Positions 1 through 35,281 of a stretch of DNA of 64,000 nucleotides are shown here, one piece after another. The notes below the pieces were generated by a model. That model ran no database searches, was not told where the DNA came from, and saw nothing but the letters and a program-made list of their open reading frames with translations. The DNA lies in contig JASANG010001737.1 in NCBI GenBank assembly GCA_030248215.1, positions 1-64,000 of the forward strand. The letters are read 5' to 3'. Each line of letters begins with the position of its first letter. Positions within the stretch are counted from its first letter, which is position 1. The stretch comes from Enoplolaimus lenunculus. Taxonomy: Eukaryota > Nematoda > Enoplea > Enoplida > Thoracostomopsidae. The translations under genes were made by a program, and so were the position numbers.

Positions 1-1080
1 AGAGATAAAATGTCCGCACACAGTTTCGCAATAACAGTATAGCTAGCCTTTTTAAAACAGTATAAGGGGACGATGGATGTGCGGAGTGCATGTATAGTAA
101 CGTGTGAGTGACATGACAACGGGGTGTGGTCTCTGAAACTACCCACACTATGCAATATATGGCCCAATTTATTATAGGAATCGAATATCTTTAGTTTCTG
201 AAGTAAAGTTTTATTTTTAAAATATTTTTGGTGTACAAGCTTGACAACAGCATAACTGAGGTGGAAATAGGTTAATAGTGTGTCATTCATTAATGCTTTG
301 TGAAAAAGTTAGCAATTTTGTACCGTCACACGTTGGATCATGGGTAATATTTGACTTAATTTGCTACTTAAACAACATTAAATGTTATTTTGCTTGAAGA
401 ATGACTGTATGATCTGATGCAAGTCGTAAAATCTGCTACCATATGACCGAGCGGTGATTAATTTTGCGTAGGTCTTATTTTGACCATTGTGGGGCAAAAG
501 CTACAAGTTTCCTTATAATTGGCTGGTTTCGCTATGGTCTAAAATTTAAATCAATATGTTAGCATTTTTTGATCAAAGGGATTTCAATGTGTTATACATG
601 TTACTATTTCGTTTTAATAGCAAAAAACAAACAATTAGGGCTGCGCTATACTCGTTGCGTGCCGCCTGACGCCCCCGCGTTCTGCCACACTCAGCCGCAC
701 ACCAACAAATTGATTTTTCCTATATTTTTGCAATTTATTGCCCAGAAATACTACAGATATGATCTACTATAGTAAATACAACCAATATGGCGTACTAATA
801 GCGCTGACGCTACCATTTTCGCGTAGTTTTAATCTAGTAGTATCTTAGTATAATAATTATATATGTAAGCGTACGTTAGCTGTCTTGGTACGCTGAAATT
901 TTTATTTCTAAGATGTTCCAACGTGTGCAATTTTAACGCGACTACCACGCTAAATAGTTTGCAAAAATGTTTTCTGTACATTTGTTATAGTGGAAAGTAT
1001 TTCGACTAATAATATGTCTATACCGCATAATGAGGCAGTTTACTTGTATTGGCTCTTTGCAAAGTGCGAAAACTGAAAAG
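1..1080. other. Intergenic, little recognised
   Basis: AT-rich DNA downstream of the receptor. The only structure I see is a GC-rich patch at about 640-710, containing a GCTGCGCTATAC motif that recurs near 1885-2100 and 17730-17980. No gene was supported. Confidence 0.5.
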
Positions 1081-1090
1081 CACGATTGCC

Positions 1091-1308
1091 CCGGCCCATG
1101 TAAAGATCAGGGGCGGAACGTTTTTCTCCCGGCCCATGTAAAGATCAGGGGCGGAACGTTTTTCTCCCGGCCCATGTAAAGATCAGGGGCGGAACGTTTT
1201 TCTCCCGGCCCATTAGGAATATGTTTATTCTTACGCTTAGGTTAGGCTTATGCTTAGGCTTAGGAATATGCTTTTATACTGTTTCGCCCCTGTTCTTTAC
1301 ATTGGCCA
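1091..1308. mobile_element. MITE of the TTAGGC-core family A, with a 38-bp triplication at its left end
   Basis: The ends are GGCCCATGTAAAGATCAGGG and, inverted, CCCCTGTTCTTTACATTGGCC. The core is degenerate TTAGGC repeats. The left 38 bp are present three times in tandem (starts 1091, 1129, 1167) plus a partial fourth. Relatives: 12571-12735, 27477-27742, 31078-31231. Confidence 0.75.
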
Positions 1309-1380
1309 AAGCCCCCAAGACTGTGCACAACGCCATGTTAACTTATTACTATTTTATATAATATCAACATCTGGTAACAC

Positions 1381-1395
1381 ATAATATAATAATAA

Positions 1396-1478
<83 letters not shown>
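1381..1478. repeat. AAT trinucleotide microsatellite
   Basis: About 98 bp of nearly pure (AAT)n with a few interruptions. Confidence 0.95.
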
Positions 1479-1480
<2 letters not shown>

Positions 1481-2158
1481 CATACTGCACACACTAGAGA
1501 GCTGTCATATACCTAAAAAGGTGCCTATGTCATCTATAAGGTGGCCACAAACTTGCGCGGTTGATTGTGGTAAAAAATCGGCACACGATTTGTAGTTTTA
1601 AATTGGTATGAAACACGAAATTGATCAAGGTTAGGTTCCGAACTAAATGATGCATATATCTGCAATAAATGTTGTAACAACAGAAAAATCTCAAATACAC
1701 ATAGCAATCACTTAAATATTAATGAAGTATATACTATATATAGGCAGAGATGCAACTGGAATTTCGGCTTAATTAGGAAACCATTTGTATAGCATACTTT
1801 TTAGCACCGTAAGACTGCTTGTGGAACCGGACTGAAATGTAGTTATTAAACCTATTAGGAAATGCAATTTTAATTTGCACCAGTTCGCAGGACACAGTGG
1901 TGCGGCAGCGTTGAACGACGCGCGGTTGCATCCGTCTCAGTAAAGTATGGATTGCGCTATAATTTACTAAGCCGGACGTACGCCGCAGCGCCACCAGAAT
2001 CCGCCACACGCCACCGACGCAGTCGCGCGTTGCTGGAATATTCTGTCGGTAGAATTTTTAATAAAACATTTTACGGCGCCGCGCAGCGCCTAGCGACGTT
2101 GTAAGTTTGCCTATTTCTATATATTATAGAAGTAGTTATAACCCCCCCCCCCCCATGC

Positions 2159-2325
2159 GACCCCACGTAGGTGGCTGGTTATAACTACTTATAGAGGGTG
2201 TAAACGGATAGTAAATAACGGAAATGGATACTAATCCCATGGGACCCCACGTAGGTGGCTGGTTATAACTACTTATAGAGGGTGTAAACGGATAGTAAAT
2301 AACGGAAATGGATACTAATCAAAAT
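2159..2325. repeat. Tandem duplication, 84-bp period
   Basis: Two near-identical units starting at 2159 and 2243, each with GACCCCACGTAGGTGG and AGGGTGTAAACGGATAG. A homopolymer C run precedes them. Confidence 0.9.
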
Positions 2326-2669
2326 AACGGAAACGGAAACAGAAATAGGATATTGGAGTATCAAAGTTTCAAAAATGTTAAATTTTTTACCAACCCAATT
2401 GAGGCGTGCATATATTCACCGGTTTTTCAAAAATGTTAAAGAAAAAATGGCGGATGCATCGAACTTTTTAAGGCTTTGGATGGATTTTGTGATTTTTATT
2501 TCATTTCAAACAATTGTAGCACATTTGTAAAGAAAAATTGCGAGGTATATACGTGATTTATAGTTAATTTTGAACCGAAAAATACCAGAATTTCCATTAT
2601 TTCTATAGTGGAAACGGAAACGGACGCCGATTTTTACCGGAAACGGAAACGAATATCCGGTTACACCCT
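2195..2669. mobile_element. hAT-like MITE, AGGGTGTAAACGGATA ends
   Basis: It starts AGGGTGTAAACGGATA and ends TATCCGGTTACACCCT, with repeated GGAAACGGAAAC between. The ends resemble the CAGGGTGCAACCGG family at 6045 and 45162, so this is a diverged relative. The 84-bp duplication includes its left end. Confidence 0.6.
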
Positions 2670-3059
2670 CGGTATTTGGCCTAAGCCAAACTGCAATTTG
2701 TTTAGAATAGCAGATTAGCCTAGGACAATTGGTAATTGGCCTCAATAGCAGATTGGCCGTCGACATATATACGCAGCTTGGCTACTGTAAAAACTTTTAC
2801 GTATAAAAAAAGGTTTACTGAAAAAACGGTTCAAAGACAGCCAGCTAATATTAACTGATGTGTTACATCTGCCAAAGTTTAATCGTTTCCTTCTGAATAC
2901 TGAAAAGTAAACAGATAAAAATGTTCGTAAATTAATATTTCACACGTGGCCATCGTACTTTGTACCCATTGTTTGCTCAAAAACACTGGAAATATTAACC
3001 TGTTGCAGGGGCGTATACAAGAAAGAATAGTAAGCTCTGTAGCCAAGGTATGATACAAA

Positions 3060-3270
3060 GTTGAGCTGGTCAGAAGGGTATCACGACAATTCGTCGTCCG
3101 AAACTTGGCCCCCGACAACTTGTAATCCAAAATTTCATTGACTCCACCGACAATTCGTCACCGGTCGTTTTGCGTTAGTCTTAGGGTTAGGTTTACGCTT
3201 AGGATTATGCTTAAACTTATTCATTGGATTTACGACACTGTTGCGCTACAAGTTGTCGGACGCCGATTTA
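3060..3270. repeat. Dispersed repeat with GACAA/TTGTC motifs
   Basis: Scattered CGACAATTCGTC and CAAGTTGTCGG motifs surround a short TTAGGGTTAGG stretch. The same motif set occurs at 13455-13640 and, densely, at 36452-36697. Confidence 0.5.
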
Positions 3271-3974
3271 TCGTAGATTCGGTCAGATGTTACTGTGTGC
3301 AAGGACAATAATCAAATCTAAACGACGTTTCAGTTTTAGTTATTGAAACATATCACAAATTAAGCAATAAGTAGTGTAAATAATTGAAAATACATTTCAC
3401 AAATAGAAAACCTTTTTCAAGTTGACGTCAGCTAAACACTAAGCATCAAATCTAGGCATACAACTAAACTTAATATAGCAAGCTTAAACTTTTACACCAG
3501 CACGTAACAGCTTGTAATTTGTTTTGCGATGACGTAATTTACGTGAGCTTAATCCTAAACCTAAAGCGAATGTTTAAGACCTGCGATATTGAGCGCACCC
3601 TGTTTTTTACAAGCCTAACAGTTCATGTTAATTATAGGAGTATGCTTACAGGCCGTAAACCTAAACTAAAGTCTAAACCTAAGCTAAAAACCCCAATCAG
3701 GAAGTCGTCCAGGCGTTTTATAATTAATATAGGCCAGCCTAATCCTATGCGTTAGTCGGTTTATAGACTGCGGCTTTACGCGGAAACTGTTTTCTGCATG
3801 CATTAATTCTAAGCCTAATCCTAAGCGGATATATAAATACTATGACTTCATTCACGACTTGGTTTGCATCTTAAAGCCCTATACCATGGTCTAAGCCTAA
3901 ATGAACGCTCAATTTCTAGTTCTGTGTTCGGAACCATTTCTATGCAAAGGCAACCGGGCAGGCCCGTAACAAAC

Positions 3975-4125
3975 AGGGGGACAGGCCTACCGTGAAAAAA
4001 AATTAGCCCCCTCTTGAAAGTTTTCAACATTACTTATAAGTCATAAAAAACCCTTGTATGCCCCACCTGAAAACTTTTTAATCCCCCTAGCAAGGTGAGC
4101 TGGCTACGGACCTGCAACCGGGTCT
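3975..4125. repeat. CAGCTCACC-family dispersed repeat
   Basis: It carries CCCTTGTATGCCCC and GCAAGGTGAGCTGGCTACG. Diverged copies lie near 4500-4640, 5240-5310, 20697-20760, 22105-22235, 23225-23400 and 26625-26790. It is probably a short non-autonomous DNA element, since the ends include GGCTACGG and its complement. Confidence 0.55.
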
Positions 4126-4389
4126 ATTAATTATTGTGTTCCGACGCAGAAACTTCTGTCGCTTTGTTTGCTGGTATCTGCCGTTGTTGCCATTTTTCGC
4201 CATACAAACATACATACCATTGATTTCGAAGCGAATCACTCAGTGATTTCTGAAGCAATAAGACTAGTGTATAATTGTATATTATGTATTTTTGAATAAA
4301 TTTAAATTACATAAAATTTGTAAATTTTGAACTTAAAACAGGAACCGGCAAACAATTGCGGATGTGCGTCTTGTCCACCAGTTCAGTCA

Positions 4390-4476
4390 TGATGGCAACT
4401 TTGATTTCCAACATATTCATTAACAGTACCGAATGCGTTTTCGTAAACGACAGCCGGACCGTAGCCAAAGTTGAAC
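4390..4476 (-). CDS. Possible receptor tail exon, weak
   Basis: Downstream of exon 19, a GC-richer patch between repeats contains a minus-strand frame reading PYLFNFGYGPAVVYENAFG and NEYVGNQSCHHD, then a stop. Its glycine, asparagine and tyrosine content would suit a receptor cytoplasmic tail. A phase-0 acceptor (GAG just upstream) exists but its pyrimidine tract is poor. A second frame over the same bases is open for 60 codons. Treat as a pointer only. Confidence 0.2.
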
Positions 4477-5535
4477 AAATACGGCTCAAATTCTCGCCCC
4501 GGAAGAATTTAGCCCTCCGTTAGAAAATTTTCAGCCTTTGCTTGTATGTCATCAAAAATCATTTTATGCCCCTCCTGAAAAATGTTTATTCATCTACCAG
4601 TAAAGGTGAGCTGGCTACTGGCCTGGTTATTAGTCATCAACAAAGTCATCGAAAACCCTTGTATGCTTCTCCTCAAGAATGGATCTATGTTGGATCCCAA
4701 GATCGATCACCCCTCTCCAAACCAGACCGAGATCAATCGGAATTTTACGTGCGTTATAATTTACCTTTGATACAAATATTACGCTTTCGTTCAAAACCCA
4801 ATGGGCCAAAACGAAGCTACTTTAAACCTAATGGGTCCGCCGTTTGGTTTTCAGTGGAAGTCAGGCCAACCGTAGACACGGCTCAGACCTAATCTTTGTG
4901 ACGAAACTTGAACAAAAATGCGCAACTTCGTTTTCGCTCGTTTTGCTCGCGAATATTAACACCTACTTTACTACGTACGGGTTGACAATAATTGCTTAAC
5001 AAATGTTCCCATACTTTAATAGGTTATAAGCTTAAATTTGCGCTTACTGTTCAAGACCAGGTGCCGAAAAAAACAATTTCGAATAATTTTTCCCTATGTG
5101 GTAACGTGATAAAAATTCTTACAATGAGGTCCCAACGCCATGATCAGAGGGGTGGTCTTGGATACCCTAGATGCGGCACTGACATATTTACATACATACA
5201 AAAAATCGCACCTCGGATCCCTCCAACCAGAAAATCCTAGACTAGTCGTTGCCCCTCCTGAAAATTTTTCAGCCTCCCCTAGTAAAGCGAGCTGGCTACG
5301 GGTTTGTCGGACAGGGGTTAGGGACACAAATAAAACCCAGAACAGGACAGTTTCCAACATCACCAACAATTTTCAATCTTAGGTTCAAACACTGAAGTAT
5401 TTACTACGCTCATGTTGTGTAAGCTTAAACGTTCTAAAACACAAAAAAGTATCAACTTCTACCGGAAACCTTGGGATCAAGCTTTGATTGAATTGAACAT
5501 AATACTAAAAAAACCAGTTTTAAAATATTTCTAAC

Positions 5536-28378
<22,843 letters not shown>

Positions 28379-29426
28379 TTTTAATTTAACAGGATTAAGC
28401 ACTACTCGGAAGAGAGCCGGCTTCTACGGGTTAGCGTTTGAACAATGTACGATTCAGTAAATATATTATCTATTTCGATTAAGGACTCACAATTAAAAAT
28501 AGCGCACTCCTGCGATTCAAGCATAAAATTCACTGTACTTACAAGCGGTTCCATGCGTTAATTGAAAAGGTGTTAATATCTGAAAAGGGAAAATATGTAC
28601 AACAACCCAAAAACCATAAAACAACAAAAACAGCAACAAAAAAGAAAAAATATACAAATTAAAGTATACTTCATTTCAGCGACGCTTTTAGGATTTTCCC
28701 GAGTGCAAGGATTCATACTTCGTACAGTTTTAAAGCGAGGTCTTTAGCAAACTTTTCAATATCACACATCCTTCATGCATCTATCGCTGCTTGATTTGCC
28801 AAAATTTTCATTGTTACTCACATATTTAAAAATTATAAAAAGCGACCGAAGCCGAAAAAAATTAAACCGGAAAACCGTTTTCTTGAAACGCGAACATCGA
28901 AATCGAAAATTACAAAAAATCGGTGAAATTTAAAATGTTTCCAATTGAACAAATCATTGCTGCTTTTATAACTGCAACGGAATTCAACAGTGAAAAACAT
29001 ACCAACAAACACTACTTGGTTCGGAACAGACTTTGAAAAAGCTGAGCGGCTAAAATATTGTGTTTTTAACACGGCATTGACAAAAAAGCCTAAGCCTAAA
29101 GCTAGAGCCTAAACTCAAGCCTGTGGGGAAAGTAGACACTAGAGCTTGCAATGGCATGCTTTAATATTAAGGCAATGCCACTAACGGACGAAGTTGTATT
29201 TTAAATGCCCTTACTTCACTCCTTCTGGTTCCATCTCTCGATACGCGTAAAGCTATTTAATTACGTTAAGTGCGTTTTATGTACGTCTTTCCTGAAACGC
29301 ATTCAGGTTGATTTGTGAAATACGAACCAGATTGTCGTAGTTGAATTTAAGCTTAAAACGTCCCGTTTAACTGTCCTTATGTATCAATATTTGGAAGCAG
29401 TTTAAGCGAATTTAATTCTTCAATCC

Positions 29427-29677
29427 TATAAATTCCAGTGAGTTGGTTTTAACTCAGAATGAGTTCACTCCACTCAGAAGTATGAGCCTAGTCTTTCAGA
29501 ACTCAGAATTCTAGATTGATTGAACTTATTCTGAGTAAATTAATCAACTCACCCGGAATTAAACCAACTCAAAGCGAGGCGATGTATTGTATTTATTAAC
29601 TCAGAAACTACATGTAGAAGTTACTAATTCGCTCTGTGCGAGTTGGTTAATAATTAACACACCGGAATTTACACTGA
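29427..29677. mobile_element. MITE with AATTCCAGTGAGTTGG ends
   Basis: Left TATAAATTCCAGTGAGTTGG, right inverse ending CCGGAATTTACACTG. ACTCAGAA and GAGTT motifs repeat inside. A relative of its left end is at about 26818-26900. Confidence 0.6.
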
Positions 29678-30060
29678 AATAGCTTACCTAATACGCGGCC
29701 CGCCTGTTCAAAAGAACAGGAACGATAGGCAGATATTTATTGCGCAACCTCGGGCGCCTACCGAAAGTTTCAGGACCCACCCCGATGTGAAAACTTCTCG
29801 GATTCGAAGATATAGTTTTTATAATCCAGCATTGTTTGTACGATCGGTTCCCATCCAATAGCCGTGATTTGAATCCCTGTGTGAAATTAGCTGTCGGATA
29901 GAACAGAAAATATTCATGGAAGAAATAGTAAAAACGTTCAGCAACTCAAAATCAAAATCACATTCAATGATTAGTCAACGGAGGTTCGGAAAAATGATTC
30001 ATTTTAAAAAACATAAAAACCTTTTAAAGTAAAAAACTGAACCAAAATCCAGCACATACA

Positions 30061-30137
30061 CCAATATACATATATACATATATATCAATATATATATAAT
30101 ATATTATATATTATATATATTATATATCTACATATAT
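30061..30137. repeat. TA-rich low-complexity tract
   Basis: Nearly pure alternating TA with ATAC interruptions. Confidence 0.9.
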
Positions 30138-31077
30138 TTGTTTTTATATCTTCTTTCGTAAACAGTATTCAGAAATACTTATTGCTTTTACATTACTTTT
30201 ATACATATGTCCAGGATCGCATCTACAAGACCGAGAAATAGTCGCCCTGCGCTCTGCAGACAACTTAGCCCTCCGGCCCACAAATTTTTAACAGCATTAA
30301 AAACTTTTTATGCAAAGAAAACTTTTCTTGCAAGTTCTAACAAAACCTTCTCCTCCCCCCCCCCAACGCCACTCAACATTCCGTTTTGAAGGGGAACAGC
30401 ACATACACTTCTACTGTCCCAGCGAAAACCGAACCGCTAAAACCGTTTTCCATCAAACGACCGTGAAAAATAATTAAATTTGAAGTCTTGAAAATTGACT
30501 TTCGTCTAAATGAGACATGGTTTCATTCGCTTGTGTTGGGATGGCACGGGTGCGTACCGTAAGCGGGGGGGGGCAGTGGGATCGAAGCAACCGGTATCTA
30601 TTTTGTATTCATTTCTGTCTGGTAAAGGAAACAGGTTCATACAGGTATCGTTAACGATTTGCCAGTGTTATATCTTAAAAGGGAATATTTGAGCCATTTT
30701 TTGGATGCTACTCCCTCACCAATCCAAATTGCTTCGGTGCCCTACTTTGAGATGGATGGCCTGAGGCATATTCGAGGAGGGTGTATAGGAACATATACCA
30801 GTTGAAATGTCAGTACAATTGAATAAAATGTATACAATATAAAATTGAATTGCTTCGTAGTACTGGTTAGAAAACCTTTTTTCGCTAGCTACACGCTTTT
30901 AACAAGGGCATCCGGCAGGGGGAGGGGCATTGGCGGACCATGACCCCCAAATTTGGCCGATGCCCCCAACTAGACTTGGTCGAAAAGTAAAGAATCTTTA
31001 ATTGCAATTATTGATGGGGACCAACAAATTATTCGGTCAACCCAAATATAATTTTGTGCCAACGCCCTTGGCTTTTT

Positions 31078-31231
31078 AGCCAATATATAGAACAGGGCCG
31101 TAACAGTAGCATAAGCATAAGTATTCCTAAGCTTAATATTAAGCCTAAGCGTAAGAATGAGCTTAAACCTTAACCGTACTGTATTGCAGTGCCGCATTAA
31201 AACGTTCCGCCCCTGATCAATACATGGACCC
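31078..31231. mobile_element. MITE of the TTAGGC-core family A, inverted core
   Basis: CCAATATATAGAACAGGGCC at the left and the inverse of GTCCATGTATTGATCAGGGG at the right. The core is AAGCCTAAGCG-type. Confidence 0.7.
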
Positions 31232-31464
31232 GCTTTTGCATATATATTTCGGCCCATATTTCTTCAAAATGCAATGAAACCCGTGCTAAATGAAATCCTG
31301 TATGCTCTTGGGTAAAATAGGCACCTACAACAACAGTGTAACATGTAACATTTTCAAGTGAGAAAATTTAATACACTGTAGAACGGAAATTTTTTTACGA
31401 AAAAGTAGTAAGGTCGATGATTCTTAAGTTTAAGTATCTTACAAATTACAAAAATTGCCTTTTT

Positions 31465-31683
31465 CATTCTTGGACGCCTTTCTCACACACCGTTTCTGTC
31501 AACATTACAAATAGCGCCGCAGCGTATGTGGGTCCGCTCGTTTCGGATCAGCTGCTGCGTCCCTTGGTGTGTTTCGACGACGGATTCACGGCTATTTTGT
31601 ATGGCTGTTTTACAGGATACAACCGGACAACACCTACGGCTGCGGTAAAATTTCTGCCGGAGGTTCGGCAATTTCGGTTGTGA
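31465..31683 (+). other. GC-rich island with long frames on both strands
   Basis: About 220 bp of clearly higher GC content in AT-rich intergenic DNA, open on the plus strand (SAAAYVGPLVSDQLLRPLV) and on the minus strand. GTAAAA at about 31644 could be a donor. No family is recognised. It may be an isolated or decayed exon. Confidence 0.2.
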
Positions 31684-32624
31684 AATTTTTAATATTTTGT
31701 ACCAGTTGTTCCATTTACCTACTGAAGTTCGTATGTAGTCGATATTTTAATAGCCAAGAGAAAGCTTAAAACCAATTTTTCACGACATTTAGTAATTTTC
31801 AATGTTTAAATCAGCAAATTTACTACCATCTCAACTGCCTAATTTTGCTTTACCATCGCATCTGGCTCTGGTTCTGTTTTACTTGAGGTTTATCTGTTAT
31901 TTTGTGGAAATAATCTTGGATTAAAAGTTTCGCGAGCGTTGCTTTTGATACACATCACCTTTATACGCAACTGGTGAAAATTATTTTTCAGAAACGCAAA
32001 ACATACGTCACATTTGCTTTTGAAAATTCAGACCTGTACTATTAATTTCAAACTCCGCCTTTATAGCGAAACAATTCCACTGATGTTAACAGTAAGTTGG
32101 ATTTCGCGATTACCTCCAAGGATGTCGGCTCAGGATGGATCCACTCCGGACATGGGAGACCTCTCGTCCTGATTAAAGGCTACCATCTAGTGAAGTTAAA
32201 GGAGCTGAGAATGGGCAGCAATTCTAAATACCACCTTTAACTTTACAGTTATAGGTTGAGATGTTTCAAAACCAATCCAAAACCAAAAACTTAAGTCTAT
32301 CACTCTCGTGATCATCGGAACCAGATTTGAAAAACTTTACTTTATACGCATTCAATTTAGTTTTTGAGTTTAAGTATTGGACATTGATAAATGCCTGTTC
32401 AAAAGCGTTTCTAAAAGCAATACGTCTTATAACCGAAAATGGCTGTAAAACGTTTTGTTGTAGAAAGACAGTTTATATTTTAGCTGATTTTAGCATTTGA
32501 AACGTGGTTGCGGTCCGTGTTAATAACGGCGCCTACCCGCATATGTGACAATGAAGACTAGGGCCTGTAGAAATTGGTGAGCCTTATAGGCTCAGAATCA
32601 GGCTTTTGGCTTTATGAGCGGCAG

Positions 32625-33006
32625 AGTGGGACATTACCCGCGCGGGTCGGGTAACGGATTTCAGCCGCGGGTATACCCGCGACAGTATACATTTGGATCA
32701 CGCGAGTAAAAAATTTAGTTGTTTTATTTCCGGTCAGTTGCTGGCCGCTGTTTTATTATAGTTCAGTTTGAAATTTTGTTGATTCTAGTAAACTTTCGTG
32801 TGTAAAGTTTCGTTGAAGTTACAACACAAAACTTCATTTAAGTGCAAAGCACCTGCGATCTTTAAAAAACTGGTTTAACTTCAGGCACAGGTAAAAAGTG
32901 TGTCGTGGGTAGATCTTTTCGCGCGGGTATACCCGCGGGTAAAAAATTCATATTTGCATGGGTAAAGCGCAGGTCGGGTACAAAAATTCTTACCCACATT
33001 CTACTC
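32625..33006. mobile_element. MITE rich in ACCCGCGGGT
   Basis: Left AGAGTGGGACATTACCCGCG, right inverse ending TTACCCACATTCTACTCT. Several GGGTATACCCGC palindromes lie just inside the ends, around an AT-rich core. Confidence 0.6.
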
Positions 33007-34677
33007 TCCGTGGAGACTCTGATGAAGAGGCGTTTATGCCATCTTTTCAATACGTTCCCTAAAATTCTCGTTTATGACTATAACTGTCTAAAATTCTTGA
33101 TAAATTTACTCTAAAGTCATAAGTTTGCCCGACGTCCAACCGAAACAAAAGTCAACCACCGATTCCATGCCGAAAATCAACTTCAAGCTTATTGCCCGCA
33201 CGATCCGTGATTTTGTCTGTAACTATGGGACAATTATTGAATTTATGATCGCTTTATGAAGCTATAACAATCAGTTCCAAAATTTTTTGACGCCAGCTTT
33301 GATCCAAGCATTGTAACCATGGCCGAAAACCATTATGAACACTTCATCGCAACGTAACCAAGAGTTGACCAGTTGAAGGATTAAAGCTACATGTTCAATG
33401 TGTTACTTATTTTGCATGGTAATTTTCCTGAGCAGGAAATTTTAAGTCTTTTATAGCAATTAATGTTTTGTTGTTTGTTTGTCAAACATATGTTCAAAAA
33501 CAAAAAAATATCTCCCACACTGAATCGGAAAATAAGACGAATCTCCTCGAGTCAATTGTAAATCCTCTTTTATTTCAAATCTAATATACCAACACAGCGT
33601 TAGTATGATTTACCAGTTTGCTTTTGGGAGGCTGCGGCATATTATAGATTGAAAAACACCTAAAAACACCATGTATCATAAGGACCAGAACAGCGTTCTA
33701 AATATGCACCTAAGGTTGTTTTTAGACCGTCATCTTAAACAGCGGAGCGAAAACAAAGAATGCCCAAAACCGAGAAATGTGCTTGTAAATCTGGCACCAT
33801 CTTCTATATACACATGAGCGCGTTCCATATACCGGTATAGTAAGCAATAACTAAAGCAAACGGGTTGTTTTTAATAAAAAATGCTAGGTATATGTACACA
33901 CTGTTGGTAGTGAACTATTTGCCTGCTAGTTTATCTTGTGACAGGTTTTGAAAACCAGAATGCATGCATTTTGCTTGCGGTTTATACTGTTGCACCAGTG
34001 TGAAATTCCAAAATACAAATTGTATTATTTACTGGAAGGTGGATGAAACGCAATTGTTACTGTAAATGCTATATATGTGCGAATGTTCCGAGGGAAAAAT
34101 TGTAAGGTGGCGTTAATAATATTTTATCACAAAACAATTTTGTGACGTAGGGCAGGGCATACGTCCGGCTTCGGAATACCTAATGGAGGTATTTATAAAT
34201 TAAATTTTATGCTACAAGTGGTAAAAAATGCAGTATATATTTATTCGAAGCCTACCCTTTCTTTTTGAGACGGCCTGGATGCGGTCTCTATTAAAAGCAG
34301 TTGATGTTCCGGGGTGTAAATTTTACCAAAATTGTAAAATAGGAACAACACTCATTCCCACAAATTTAATGAAATTTTGGTTTGCTAGGGTAAATGAAAC
34401 TTGTAAAAATTATGCTTTCAACAATATGAAAAAGAACTGAATTTTTCCGAGGGATCGTTCACAAGTGACCCCCTTAAATTTGCCATATTTGCCCCCCCCC
34501 CCTGATTTCGAAAAACCTATTTTCGATCCTAACATGCAAAACTTCCTTAAATAAATTTGCGTATATACTGTATACGCAACACAAACACGTGTTACGTATT
34601 AATTTGTATACTAATGATTACTACGGTGTGAACGGCTTATAGTACAATATATAAATAGATCATCAACATTTTGGCAC

Positions 34678-34745
34678 TGTGTCGCCGATTGGATAAGGCG
34701 CTGGCCTTTCAAGACGAACTTCGTGGGGTCGCAGCTTTCCAATGG
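34678..34745 (+). tRNA. tRNA-like sequence, probably pseudogene
   Basis: CGCCGATTGGATAAGGCGCT resembles box A and the D arm of arginine-type tRNAs, but the 3' half (GGGGTCGCAGC) departs from box B and no acceptor stem pairs cleanly. Confidence 0.25.
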
Positions 34746-34936
34746 CGATTGTTTTTGCATACTTTATTTTTTGATTTTTTATGGCAGATGCATTCAAGTT
34801 GGGCTTAATTCAGGCCTGTGGCCAGCTTAACATCCCGTTTTCGTAGGGAGCGTCAAAAATTTTGGAAGGCCACAGAGGACTTCGCATGACTTTATACGAC
34901 CGGTGTTTAAATTTTTTTTTGCTACGGGTACGCTTT

Positions 34937-35281
34937 CCAAACTCCTGTCGGACTGCAGCCTCAAGTGAACATTTCATACAAAGCACGCATTTTAACTGGC
35001 AGAAGCAACGTAAATTAAAATTTTGCCAATCGTTGCCTCAGAAGAGTAATAGACCTACAAAAGAGTCGCAAAAACAATCTAAAACGCTTAATTTATATAA
35101 GCGCCATATTGATTATCAATGCTGCAAGACCAAAAGTCATGGTTCCAATAAAAAATTATCTGTTACAGGAGCCGTGTTCTGGAATATAATTAAACGACAA
35201 CAACTTCGTAGTAAAGAAGTTTCAGATAGAGGAGCGTCCATTCTGGTGCGTTCTAGTTCACTTCCATCTTCAGTGACATAA
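34937..35281 (+). CDS. Unassigned open frame, possibly a terminal exon
   Basis: The frame is open from 34862, is preceded by a plausible acceptor (ACTGCAG near 34959) and ends with TAA at 35281. AATAAA-type signals follow at about 35351 and 35362. From the acceptor it would encode a basic peptide of about 107 residues (HFNWQKQRKLKFCQSLPQKS; VTGAVFWNIIKRQQLRSKE). I recognise no family. It could be the last exon of an unseen gene, a noncoding RNA, or chance. Confidence 0.3.
   Translation, partial: PNSCRTAASSEHFIQSTHFNWQKQRKLKFCQSLPQKSNRPTKESQKQSKTLNLYKRHIDYQCCKTKSHGSNKKLSVTGAVFWNIIKRQQLRSKEVSDRGASILVRSSSLPSSVT

Larger units (their letters stand above)
28379..34850. other. Intergenic space upstream of the receptor
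   Basis: AT-rich DNA between the two head-to-head genes. It holds the repeats listed separately and the GC-rich island at 31465. I saw no clear promoter motif for the receptor. Unannotated stretches (28380-29420, 30140-31070, 31690-32620, 33010-34670) show only low-complexity or single-copy DNA. Confidence 0.5.
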
